Source: Sorangium aterium
GTDB lineage: Bacteria; Myxococcota_A; Polyangia; Polyangiales; Polyangiaceae
Assembly: GCF_028368935.1 (NCBI RefSeq)
Contig: NZ_JAQNDK010000002.1
Location: 682,001-746,000, forward strand
Reading direction: 5' to 3'
Length of the DNA: 64,000 nucleotides
Each line of letters starts with the position of its first letter. Positions within the stretch are counted from its first letter, which is position 1. Below are positions 42,491-51,109 of this stretch, piece by piece. The notes under the pieces are model-generated. The model saw nothing but the letters and a program-made list of their open reading frames with translations. It was not told where the DNA came from and made no database searches. A program made the position numbers and the translations under genes.

Positions 42491-43119
42491 TCGTCGCCGC
42501 CGCTCGCTCCAGGATCCGCGTCGACGGGATGGAGGTGGCCACCTGCGAGGGCGTCGGTCCGGCGTGTGACCTCGCCGAGGCCTGCTGCGAGCCGTCGTTC
42601 GAGCCGTTCAACCACCGAGGCGCACGGCGCCGCGTCACCAGCGGGGACCGCCGGCGGTGCAGCGCGCCCGCGCTCGTGCCCGGCGAACCTACGAGCCTGC
42701 GGCGCGCCCGCGCCGCGCGCCACTTAAACCTCGGCATTCCCTCTTAAACACGCGCGGCGCTGCTTAAATCAGGAAAGCGTGGAGCCCTCTGGGTTGCCGG
42801 GGCACGTGGCGTCGACTACTTGTTTGTCACCGGTCGGAGCGCCGAACGAGAACGGGCCGGGCCGGCCAGCGTCACGCGAGCATGAGGGCGCGCGGGCGGT
42901 GGCGTGCTGAAGCACGTTACCGCCCGCGCAACGCCGTCGCCTCTCGCCGCGCCCTGGTTGGTGGCTGGAGATCCCGGGAGGCGCTCCTTTGCCTGCTGAA
43001 CGAAAGACCGTGGCAGGGCGAACGTCCGCTCGATGAGGGGACGTGACCTTGTCCCAGGAGGCCCGCCTCACGTCGGCTCTTGGCGAGAGGTCTGGGCACT
43101 TTCCTACGGAGAACGAACC
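42491..43119. other. Spacer with phased CTTAAA repeats
   Basis: No gene is recognised over about 630 bp. It contains three CTTAAA hexamers exactly 20 bp apart (42723, 42743, 42763) and, at its right end, the promoter region of the CHAP lipoprotein. Confidence 0.5.
42723..42768. repeat. Three CTTAAA motifs at exact 20-bp spacing
   Basis: CTTAAA begins at 42723, 42743 and 42763 in otherwise GC-rich DNA. The spacing is about two helical turns, so all three lie on the same face, as phased operator half-sites do. No downstream gene is close (the next start is 43120). Confidence 0.6.
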
Positions 43120-44802
43120 ATGAAGACGACATCGCTGTATCTCGCGGCCATCATGATTCCCGGGCTGGCGATCGCCCTGCAGAGCGTCGGTTGTTCGAGC
43201 GCCGGAGACCGCCCCGCGGAGGCCGATGCGCCGGACGAGGAGCGCACGGGCGCCGCCGTGGGCGCTCTCGAGGACTGCCAGCCCTGCCCGGGCGCCCAGG
43301 CGTGCGGGACGATCATGGCGTGGATCGACGACCAGCCCGCCAAATCCAACGGCAACCAGCAATGTTGCGGGACCCCTTGCGACGGCGTGAAAGGCGACAC
43401 CTACGGCGATCACTGGCAGTGCGTCGAGCTCGCGCAGCGTTATTTCGCCAAGAAATTCGAGACAGCAGACAAATGGCCCGTGGGGGCGGCCCGTGAGATG
43501 TGCGACCACGCCGTCGCGGGCACGCGCGTGCACTGGAAGGGCGACGGTTATACGCCGGTCCATGGGGACCTCATCGTTCTGGACGGCGGCGCTTACGGGC
43601 ATGTCGCCGTCGTCAACACGGTCAGCGGTGGGACGGTGGACGTGGTGGAGCAAAACTCCTCTGTCGACGGGACGAACACCTATTCGATCAGCAAAGCGCG
43701 TTGCTTCATCCACGCCGACAAGAACACCGGTGGCGGTGGCGGTGGCGGTGGCGGTGGCGGCGGGGCGAGCTGCGCGACGCTTCAGAACGGGTATTACTGC
43801 GGCAACGACCGCGTGAACGGAGACCCGAACACGCTCTACCAATGCTCCGGCGGCGCCATCGCGAGCTCGGCGCCGTGCCCGGGCGGCTGCCAGGTGATGC
43901 CGTCCGGCACCAACGACCTGTGCACGCCGGTCCCGCAGCGCTGCCCGTGCCACACGGCCGTCAACAACGCGTGCAATTACGCGAGCATGGCCGAGCGCAC
44001 CGCGTGCGGCGTCCCGAGCGGCGGCTGCACGTCGGACCAGGACTGGATCGACGGCTATTACGCGCAGGCCGCCGTGTGCTCGTCGCGCCCGCCGGCTCCG
44101 GCGCGGGTGGGGGTGTTCCGCGACGGCGTCTGGTTGCTCGACGTGAACGGTGAGGGATACGAGACCTCGGACCGGCAGGTCTGGTGGGGCGCGCCGGGGG
44201 ACATCCCCGTCGTCGGGAGCTGGGAGGGATCGGGGCAAGCGCACCTCGGCGTCGCGCGCGTCGAGTCGAACGGCATGATGTACTGGCACCTCGACGTGAA
44301 CGGCAACGGGCCCGACGGGGCCGACCGCACACTCCAGTTCGGGCTGCGCGGGGACATCCCGGTCGTGGGCGACTGGACCGGCAGCGGGCAGTCGCGCGTG
44401 GGCGTGTTCCGCCGCGGCATGTGGGTCCTCGACACCAACGGCAACGGGTACGACGCCTCGGACAAGGTGACGTGGTGGGGCGCGCCCGGGGACATGCCGG
44501 TCGTCGGGAGCTGGGACGGGAGCGGGCGGTCGTACCTCGGCGTCGCGCGCGTGGAGTCGAACGACATGCTGTTCTGGTACCTGGACATGAACGGCAACGG
44601 CCTCGACGCGGCCGACCGCATGTTCCCGCTCGGGGCGCGCGGCGACATCCCGGTCGTGGGCGACTGGACGGGCACCGGGCGCACCCACGTCGGCGTGTTC
44701 CGCGCCGGGGCCTGGTACCTCGACGTCAACGGCAGCGGCGGCGTCGAGCGGACGGTCTGGTACGGGGGCGCCGGGTACACACCCGTCACCGGCGCCTGGT
44801 GA
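43120..44802 (+). CDS. CHAP-domain lipoprotein with C-terminal repeat domain
   Basis: The 560-aa protein has a lipoprotein signal (MKTTSLYLAAIMIPGLAIAL, Cys25). A CHAP amidase/peptidase domain (about 60-195) has catalytic Cys101 in HWQCVELAQRYF, His161 in GAYGHVAVV and a polar VVEQNSS. It is followed by a Gly-rich linker from a GGTGGC repeat (43731-43765) and a Cys-rich segment resembling carbohydrate-binding modules (about 220-320). About five tandem units of about 50 residues (VGVFRDGVWLLDVNGEGYE, GDIPVVGSWEGSGQAHLGVA) close it, resembling VCBS-like repeats with DxNGNG loops that could bind calcium. It probably cleaves peptidoglycan peptides. ACGGAGAAC precedes the ATG. Its 3' end overlaps the convergent regulator gene by 17 bp. 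Confidence 0.88.
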   Translation: MKTTSLYLAAIMIPGLAIALQSVGCSSAGDRPAEADAPDEERTGAAVGALEDCQPCPGAQACGTIMAWIDDQPAKSNGNQQCCGTPCDGVKGDTYGDHWQCVELAQRYFAKKFETADKWPVGAAREMCDHAVAGTRVHWKGDGYTPVHGDLIVLDGGAYGHVAVVNTVSGGTVDVVEQNSSVDGTNTYSISKARCFIHADKNTGGGGGGGGGGGGASCATLQNGYYCGNDRVNGDPNTLYQCSGGAIASSAPCPGGCQVMPSGTNDLCTPVPQRCPCHTAVNNACNYASMAERTACGVPSGGCTSDQDWIDGYYAQAAVCSSRPPAPARVGVFRDGVWLLDVNGEGYETSDRQVWWGAPGDIPVVGSWEGSGQAHLGVARVESNGMMYWHLDVNGNGPDGADRTLQFGLRGDIPVVGDWTGSGQSRVGVFRRGMWVLDTNGNGYDASDKVTWWGAPGDMPVVGSWDGSGRSYLGVARVESNDMLFWYLDMNGNGLDAADRMFPLGARGDIPVVGDWTGTGRTHVGVFRAGAWYLDVNGSGGVERTVWYGGAGYTPVTGAW

Positions 44803-47680
44803 CGGGAGCACGCGGCGCCCCGGCGCCGCCGCTCGCCGCGACCGGGGAGCGATCCTGGCGCGCGCCGTCGTGTGGATCCGGGTCGGGCGCGCAGACGACG
44901 TTCGCCCCGCGCCGCAGCCGATACCCACCTTGATCGGTGACCACGAGGGCCCTGAGTCCGAGGCTCCGGAGCGTGGCGACGGCGTTGTGCAGCCGGTTCC
45001 TCGCCGCGCTCCCGGAGATCCGCTCCCCCGGCCAGGCGGCCGCGATGAGCGTCTCGACGGTCAGCGCGTCCTCGTGCCCCGCGCGATGGTGCTCGAGCAG
45101 CGCGCCCAGCAGGCGGCGGAACACCTGCCGCGTGGACAGGTCGACTTCCTCCGCCGCCCCCGCCCGGAACCACCGCCCTCCCGGTCCGACCGTCAGGTCC
45201 GCGGCGGGCAGCGGCGTCTCCGGCGGCGCGGGCCCGGCCGGCGGCGCCGGAGGATCCACGTCCCCGCGCGCCCGCGGGTGCCCCGCGTCGGCCTCGGCGA
45301 GCGCGCGGAGCACGATCGGCCCGGTGAGGAGCGCGCCGAGGGCGCCGAGGCGCGGATCGCCACGGAGCCTCGCGGGGCGGCCGGGGCCCGCCCAGGGCTC
45401 CAGCCAGGCTTCGACCCGGCGGGACACCACGCGACGGAGCTCGCCCGCGGACGTCACATCACCGGCCGACGCGCGCTGCCGCGCCCGCGCGAGCGCGATG
45501 AGCCCTTCCAGGACCTCGACGCAGAAGGCCACATTCGGCTCCGGGTACGTCCCGAGCTCGCGGCGCCCGAGCTCGAGCTCGGCCTCGGCCTGCGCGAGAT
45601 CGTCGTCGTCCGCGGCGAGGGTGCCGAGCCCCACCCGCGCGATGATCGCCGGCCCGCCCGCGGGGCCGAGCGACAGCGCCTCCGCGAGGGCGGCGCGCGC
45701 CTCGCCCCGCCGCCCCGGGCCCCAGAGCAGGATGAGCCCCAGGAACGAGAGCGCCATCGGGAGGAAGAAGTGGCGCCCGAGCGTGTGCGCGATGCGCCCG
45801 GCCTCCCTGAGCTCGGCCTCGGCGCGCGGAAGGTCGCCGGCGCACGCGAGGCCGCTGCCGAGGACGATCCGCGCCACGCCCTCGAGCTCGCGGTCGGCGA
45901 CCTCCCGCAGCGTCGGCAGCGCGCGCTCGACGTGGGCGCACGCCTCGGCGACGGCGCCGAATACCCAAGGCATGAGCGCGCGATTGACCGAGACCGTCGC
46001 GGTCATGCGGAGGTCCTTTGCGGCGACGGCGATGGCCAGCGCCTCGGCCGCGCCCGGGTCCTCGACGAGGGTGTCGTACCGGACGGTGGCCCGGTCGGTG
46101 AGCGCGTGCGCGAGGGTGCGGGCGTCGCGCGCCTCGCGCGCCCGGGCGATCGCGGCGGTGAACAGCTCGAGCGCGTCTCCGACCCTCAGCTGGTCGCGCG
46201 CGAGGTTCCCGCGCAGGTGGAAGATGCGCGCTTCCAGCGCGGGCGTGCCGCGCGCGCCGAGCAGGGCCGCGGCGCGCCCGAGGTCCTCCTCGGCGTCGGC
46301 GACGCGGCCCGACACCCGGCGGATGGCGGCCCTCACCACGAGCGTTTGCGCCGCGAGGGCGGGGTCCTTCACGCGGTCGAGCGCGTGGACGACGGTGTCC
46401 AGGAGCCCCAACGATCGCCCGAAGGGGCCTCGCGTGTAGAGCAGCGGCTCGAGCGCAACGGCGATGCGCGCGGCCTCGTCCGGGTGGCCTTCGGCGCGGC
46501 GGACCACGTCGAGCAGGTTCGGGAGCTCGCCGGCGAGCGCCTCGACGCTCGCGCGGGCCCGCTCGCCCCACGCATCCGCGGCGCAGGCGTCGGCGAACCC
46601 CGCGAAGTAGCCGGCGTGGCGGGCCAGGGCGCGCGCGCGCGCCGGCGAGTCGGCGAGCTTCGCGGCCGCGTACTCGCGCATGGTCTCGAACAGGGTGAAG
46701 CGGGCTGGCTCGCCCGGAGCGCTCGCCCGCACCACGAGCGACTTCTCGACCAGCGACTGGAGGACGTCGAGCGGGGCCTGCCCGTCGCCGAGGTCGAGGA
46801 CGGCCTCCGCTGCCTCGAGCGAGAAGCGCGAGGAGAAGACCGAGCACTGGAGGAAGGCGAGCCGCTGGCCCTCGTCGAGCAGGTCCCACGACCAGTCGAG
46901 CGCCGCGTGGAGCGTCGCGTGCCGCCGGGGCACGTCCCGCCGCCCGCAGCGCAGGAGCTCGAAGCGGCGGCGTACGCGGTCCAGGATCTCCGCCGGGCTC
47001 AGGACCGGGAGGCGGGCCGCGGCGAGCTCCAGGGCCAGGGGAATGCCGTCGACCCGCTCGACGAGCTGCGCGACGATCGCGCGGTCGCTGTCGGCGAGCT
47101 CTCCTCCCGCGAGCAGCGCACGCGCGCGCGCGGCGAAGAACGCGACGCCCTCCTCCACGCTCCACGGACCGAGGAGGAGGCGGACCTCCTCGCCGAGCCC
47201 GAGCGGCTCGCGCGACGTGACCAGGAAGCTCACCTCCGGCGCCTCGGCGAGCCAGCGCTCGACCGTGTCCGCGGCGAACCGCACGAGCCGCTCGAAGTTG
47301 TCGAGGATCACGAGGCAGGGGCCGAGCGCACGCAGCGCCGCCGCGAGGCGTCGGCACACCTCGCCCTCGCCGGCGTTCCGCGGGAGCTCGATCCCGAGCC
47401 CATCCGCGACGCAGGCCAGGAGCTCGTCGAGCGAGGCAGCGCTCGACAGGTCGAGGAGCCCGGAGGGAAGGACGCAGGTCGACCTGGCGAACTGCCGGGC
47501 AAGGCAGGTCTTTCCCATCCCACCGGGCCCGAGCACGCTGATGAGCCGCGCTCCTTCCTCGAAGGACCGATGGATCGTCTCGAGCTCGCGGGCGCGCCCG
47601 ACGAAGAGCGCCGGGCCCCGCGGCTCGGGCGAGCGATCGTGGAGCCGGGCGGCGGGCGACGTCACGGTCGTCGTGGCCAT
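44786..47680 (-). CDS. NB-ARC/TPR transcriptional regulator with C-terminal winged helix
   Basis: The 964-aa protein has an NB-ARC-type STAND ATPase (about 20-320), with FVGRARELETIHRSF, Walker A GPGGMGKT at residues 51-58, Walker B CLVILDNFE, the sensor SFLVTSREPLG and GIPLALELAAARL. It is followed by TPR-like helices (about 380-780). A C-terminal OmpR/BTAD-like winged helix (RQVFRRLLGALLEHH, RNRLHNAVATLRSLGL, GGYRLRRG) lies after an unstructured Pro-rich linker. STAND regulators of this type usually form activator oligomers on ligand binding. Its last 17 bp overlap the convergent CHAP gene. The ATG at 47680 is the first conserved start; long ORFs on the opposite strand are shadows. Confidence 0.9.
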   Translation of the reverse strand: MATTTVTSPAARLHDRSPEPRGPALFVGRARELETIHRSFEEGARLISVLGPGGMGKTCLARQFARSTCVLPSGLLDLSSAASLDELLACVADGLGIELPRNAGEGEVCRRLAAALRALGPCLVILDNFERLVRFAADTVERWLAEAPEVSFLVTSREPLGLGEEVRLLLGPWSVEEGVAFFAARARALLAGGELADSDRAIVAQLVERVDGIPLALELAAARLPVLSPAEILDRVRRRFELLRCGRRDVPRRHATLHAALDWSWDLLDEGQRLAFLQCSVFSSRFSLEAAEAVLDLGDGQAPLDVLQSLVEKSLVVRASAPGEPARFTLFETMREYAAAKLADSPARARALARHAGYFAGFADACAADAWGERARASVEALAGELPNLLDVVRRAEGHPDEAARIAVALEPLLYTRGPFGRSLGLLDTVVHALDRVKDPALAAQTLVVRAAIRRVSGRVADAEEDLGRAAALLGARGTPALEARIFHLRGNLARDQLRVGDALELFTAAIARAREARDARTLAHALTDRATVRYDTLVEDPGAAEALAIAVAAKDLRMTATVSVNRALMPWVFGAVAEACAHVERALPTLREVADRELEGVARIVLGSGLACAGDLPRAEAELREAGRIAHTLGRHFFLPMALSFLGLILLWGPGRRGEARAALAEALSLGPAGGPAIIARVGLGTLAADDDDLAQAEAELELGRRELGTYPEPNVAFCVEVLEGLIALARARQRASAGDVTSAGELRRVVSRRVEAWLEPWAGPGRPARLRGDPRLGALGALLTGPIVLRALAEADAGHPRARGDVDPPAPPAGPAPPETPLPAADLTVGPGGRWFRAGAAEEVDLSTRQVFRRLLGALLEHHRAGHEDALTVETLIAAAWPGERISGSAARNRLHNAVATLRSLGLRALVVTDQGGYRLRRGANVVCAPDPDPHDGARQDRSPVAASGGAGAPRAPVTRRR

Positions 47681-48399
47681 GATCGGATCATCCTATGCGG
47701 GCGTGCGCCAGAGCGCACCCCCGGAGCGGGGCAGGGCGCACGGCTACCGCGCGGGGCCGCCGCTAGCGGGTCACGCTTGATCCTTTCACCCCGTCCCTGC
47801 TTCGCGGTGCGCCGCGGCCCAGTCGCTGTGCGTCGGCAGCCGCTCGCGTCCAGCCGGAGCCTGGGTTTGCACGACACGAACCCCTCGAACCGCGGAACGC
47901 GATTCGTCAAAGAACGCACGCATGCAAACGAAGGTTTCCAGGCGTCTTGGCCTCGGCTACTCGACCGCCACGCCTTCGATCACGTTGGTGGTGGGGTGGG
48001 GGAACAGTCGCGCTGGTGCGAACCCGGTAGCGCGCAACAGAGCATGCAGCTCCTCGACGGAGCGCTCTCGACCGTTCGAACGGACCATCATCATGTGCAC
48101 GTCGACGAACGCAGCCACGTTGTCATTGTCGTGACGGGGGGCGAGTATCTCCACCAGCGTAGGTGACCCACTCGCGCATCCGATCGAGCCGCCCTCCCTT
48201 CAGGGCGCGCGAGAGGCGGTTGTTCGCGAAGCGACCGTCCGGCAGACGCTGAAAGATCCCCACGGACACGAGCGCGCGCAGCACCGGAGCTCCGCCGTCG
48301 CCTGGCGAGGGTGGCATCGTGCTCGCGCGTCGCCCAGCGACACAGCGACCGAGCTCGAGCACGTCGCCGCGCCGGAGGTGGCGCCCGAGGGCGCGTCTC
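47681..48399. other. Spacer holding an O-methyltransferase remnant
   Basis: About 720 bp upstream of the regulator without an intact gene. The only recognisable content is the minus-strand methyltransferase pseudogene between 47957 and 48400. Confidence 0.5.
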
Positions 48400-48400
48400 T
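47957..48400 (-). pseudogene. SAM-dependent O-methyltransferase remnant with internal deletion
   Basis: The right part reads APVLRALVSVGIFQRLPDGR, then FANNRLSRALKGGRLDRMRE, a dimerisation-domain wing. The left part reads NVAAFVDVHMMMVRSNGRER, then SVEELHALLRATGFAPARLF and ends IEGVAVE, the family's C-terminus. The SAM-binding core between them is missing, so the gene is dead. Confidence 0.7.
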
Positions 48401-49290
48401 CACCGGCTAGCACCCCGGGGCAGCAATCCTGCCGGGAGGTCGTGCTTCGGCGATACGCCGAACTTGCGCGCGTAATCGCGGCTGAACTGTGCAGCGCTCT
48501 CGTAGCCGACGTCGAACGCCGCCGCGGAGACCGAGATCGTGCCTGCGCGCAACAGACGGCGGGCCTCGAGGAGCTGGAGGCCCTTTCGATACTGGAGCGG
48601 TGACAACGCCGTGATCGCCTTGAAGTGCTTGTGAAACGAAGACGCGCTCATCCCGACGCTGCGCGCGAGCCTGGGGATCTCGACGGGCGAGCGAAAGTCA
48701 CGCCGCAGCTGTGCGATCGCGCGCGCGATCGCGCTGGCGTGGCTGTCATGGCGGATGAGGTCGCGCAACATGCCGCCAAACGACGCCGTCGCGAGCCGGT
48801 AGTGGATCTCGCGCGAGACGAGCGGACCAAGCACCGCTGCATCCGTCCGCGCGCCCGCGAGCGCGAGATAGCGATGGAGCGCGTCGACGAGCTTGGCATC
48901 GCAGGTGTGGACCGCGAGCGAGCGAGGCTGTGCGGCGGAGGGGAGCGAGTCGGCCATTGCCTCGTACAGGTCGCGCAGCGTATCCAGCTCGACATCGAAG
49001 AGCAGCACGAGGTACGGGGCCTTCGTGACGCGCGCGATCACCGGAAGGTCGTGGCTGATGAGCAGACACTCGCCGACGCCCATCGGAAACGAATCGGCTC
49101 CCAGCACCGTTTCTTTTCGCCCCTGGAGGACAAGGCCCATGACCGGCTCGTAGACCGCGGCTTCGAACGAGGTCGGCTGGTGGTGCCGGAGGATACCGAG
49201 GTTCTTCAGCGGTCGCACGTACTGGCTAGCGCGGCCGTTCGGGCGAGGGAGCTGGCGCGCGGCGAGCTCGGCGAGAGCCGCGAGGTTCAT
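48400..49290 (-). CDS. AraC-family transcriptional regulator
   Basis: The 296-aa protein has the AraC_N cupin-like domain (YEPVMGLVLQGRKETVLG, VGECLLISHDLPVIARVTKA, VVLLFDVELDT-like) and the C-terminal double HTH. The latter reads VEIPRLARSVGMSASSFHKH and FDVGYESAAQFSRDYARKFG. This class often controls a divergently transcribed enzyme; here the GST at 49399 lies 108 bp away on the other strand. The start ATG at 49290 gives the standard length. Confidence 0.92.
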   Translation of the reverse strand: MNLAALAELAARQLPRPNGRASQYVRPLKNLGILRHHQPTSFEAAVYEPVMGLVLQGRKETVLGADSFPMGVGECLLISHDLPVIARVTKAPYLVLLFDVELDTLRDLYEAMADSLPSAAQPRSLAVHTCDAKLVDALHRYLALAGARTDAAVLGPLVSREIHYRLATASFGGMLRDLIRHDSHASAIARAIAQLRRDFRSPVEIPRLARSVGMSASSFHKHFKAITALSPLQYRKGLQLLEARRLLRAGTISVSAAAFDVGYESAAQFSRDYARKFGVSPKHDLPAGLLPRGASR

Positions 49291-49398
49291 GCGGCGAGCG
49301 TAGCACCGTCACGCGTTTGTGTCTCCGGCGAGAGGATCGAGCAAGAAGCAGAGAGCTACCGGCAAGCGTCTCGCGACGTGCGGTCGTACATTGGGCTC

Positions 49399-50061
49399 AT
49401 GGCGAACAACATGCTGACCGTGCATCACCTCGGGCGCTCCCAGTCGGAGCGGATTGTCTGGCTTTGCGAGGAGCTCGGGCTCGACTATGAGCTGAAACGG
49501 TACGAGCGCCGGAAGGACAACAGGCTGGCCCCGCCTGAATACAAGGCGCTGCACCCGATGGGGACGGCGCCGATCATCACCGACGGGCAACTGGTGCTCG
49601 GCGAATCCGGGGCGATCGCCGACTATCTGATCGCGACCCATGGGGAGGGACGGCTCGCCGTGCAGCGCGGCCAGCCTGGATTCGCCGACTATCTCTACTG
49701 GTTCCACTTCGCCAACGGGACCTTGCAGCCGGCCGTCTTGCGGGTGTGGTACCTGGAGCGCGTCGATGCGTCCGAGAAGAATCCGGCGCTGCAGGCGGCG
49801 AAGGATCGGTTCAACCTGATCTTCTCCACGGTGGAGAAGCGCCTGGGTGAGGCGCCTTATCTCGCCGGTCCGGAGCTGACGGCAGCGGACATCATGACGG
49901 TGTTCTCGCTGACCACCATGCGGCTGTTCAAGCCGTACGATCTCTCGCCGTGGCCGAACATCCTGGCTTATCTGCAGCGGATCGGCGCGCGCCCCGCGTA
50001 TCGGCGCGCGATGCAGAAGGCGGATCCGGACATGACGCCGTTGCTCGGGGCCACTCCATGA
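49399..50061 (+). CDS. Glutathione S-transferase
   Basis: The 220-aa protein has the thioredoxin-like N-domain: LTVHHLGRSQSERIVWLCEE, where Ser in RSQS is a catalytic candidate, MGTAPIITDGQL with cis-Pro, and GESGAIADYLI for the glutathione gamma-glutamyl contact. The all-helical C-domain includes AAKDRFNLIFSTVEKRLGEA and LTAADIMTVFSL. GSTs conjugate glutathione to electrophiles or reduce peroxides. The ATG at 49399 is where homology starts. It is divergent from the AraC regulator, its likely controller. Confidence 0.92.
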   Translation: MANNMLTVHHLGRSQSERIVWLCEELGLDYELKRYERRKDNRLAPPEYKALHPMGTAPIITDGQLVLGESGAIADYLIATHGEGRLAVQRGQPGFADYLYWFHFANGTLQPAVLRVWYLERVDASEKNPALQAAKDRFNLIFSTVEKRLGEAPYLAGPELTAADIMTVFSLTTMRLFKPYDLSPWPNILAYLQRIGARPAYRRAMQKADPDMTPLLGATP

Positions 50062-50122
50062 CCGAGAGGGCTGTCAGCCACGGACGACCCCTAACCTGGA
50101 TGCGCGCGCCCGAGAGACTCCG

Positions 50123-50881
50123 TCACCACGGGAGCCGTCCGAGGGTTGCGTGCGAGAACGTACCCGTCGGGCCGTCCGGGCCGAGCAGCGCAAGGCGGAC
50201 CGCCTCGCGGGCGCCCTCCTCGACGGTCTCCGTGCCCGTATAGTTGTTGAGGTTCGTCTTGGTGAAGCCCGGAGAGGCGGCGTTGACCTTGATCCCGGTC
50301 GACTCCAGCTCGATCGCCATGGCGAGCGTCATCGCGTTGAGAGCCGTCTTGGACGCGGGGTAGAGGGGACCGAAGATCGAGCGCCAGGGGAAGCTCGGGT
50401 CCGCGTTCATCGTCAGCGAGCCAGCTCCGCTCGACACGTTGACGATGCGGGCTGCCGGCGCTTCGCGCAGGAGCGGCAGCATGGCCTGGAAGACAGCGAC
50501 GACGCCGAACACGTTGGTCTCGAACACCGCGCGCAGCTCATCGAGGGACACGTTGCTCGCGAGGGTCGACCTGGCGTACTCCTCGACGGTCGTGCCCGGC
50601 CGCCGTCCCGAGTGCGAGATGGCCGCGTTGTTGACGAGCACGTCGAGGCGGCCAAGCTCCTCGCGGATGCGCTTCGCCGCAGCGGCGATCGAGGCCCGAT
50701 CCGTCACGTCGAGCTGGAGCGCGCGGGCGTCTCCGTCGATCGTCTTGGCCGACTCCACTCCGCGCGCGAGGTCGCGCGAGCCGACAAGGACGGTGAAGTT
50801 CTTCGCGGCGAGCTCCTTTGCGATCTGCAGGCCGATCCCCTGATTGGCCCCCGTGATCAAGGCGACGCGCTTGTCTTGCAT
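50123..50881 (-). CDS. Short-chain dehydrogenase/reductase
   Basis: The 252-aa protein has the cofactor loop TGANQGIGLQIAKEL, LDVTD, VNNAAISH, the catalytic Ser in IVNVSSGAG and Tyr-x3-Lys in YPASKTALNAM, then SPGFTKTNL. It resembles carbonyl-reductase-like SDRs that use NADP(H). The substrate is unknown. The ATG at 50881 is preferred although the frame is open far upstream. It is divergent from an aldo/keto reductase across 228 bp that contains a 26-bp inverted operator pair. Confidence 0.92.
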   Translation of the reverse strand: MQDKRVALITGANQGIGLQIAKELAAKNFTVLVGSRDLARGVESAKTIDGDARALQLDVTDRASIAAAAKRIREELGRLDVLVNNAAISHSGRRPGTTVEEYARSTLASNVSLDELRAVFETNVFGVVAVFQAMLPLLREAPAARIVNVSSGAGSLTMNADPSFPWRSIFGPLYPASKTALNAMTLAMAIELESTGIKVNAASPGFTKTNLNNYTGTETVEEGAREAVRLALLGPDGPTGTFSHATLGRLPW

Positions 50882-50950
50882 CTTCTCGCTCCTGACGATG
50901 GTTGGCTGGATACAGCGTACGTCCACCGCCTTCGTACCGCTTGCCGCTGC

Positions 50951-51083
50951 CCTCCGATTGGAAGGAGCGGACATTTTGAACGGTCGTCCCGCGCCGTAGG
51001 AGCAACTCGCCGTGCACGAGCCGGTGCACGACATGGTTGTCGTCTGCCGGATCGTCGAAATGTCCGGTTCTTCCAATCGGAGG
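50951..51083. promoter_or_regulatory. Paired 26-bp inverted repeats between divergent oxidoreductase genes
   Basis: The left arm 50951-50976 (CCTCCGATTGGAAG then CGGACATTT) and right arm 51058-51083 are inverted copies with two mismatches, separated by 81 bp. The right arm ends 26 bp before the aldo/keto reductase start and the left arm lies about 70 bp from the SDR start. Such spaced identical sites suit an AraC-type dimer that loops DNA; an AraC gene lies just downstream of the reductase. Confidence 0.75.
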
Positions 51084-51109
51084 CCGCGGGCGCGTGGCAT
51101 GAACACCCC

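Noticed and set aside
44870-48166. A plus-strand open frame of about 1,100 codons opposite the NB-ARC regulator
   Set aside because: Antisense artefact of codon bias. The minus-strand product has full ATPase and winged-helix motifs, whereas this frame is Arg/Glu-rich without domains.
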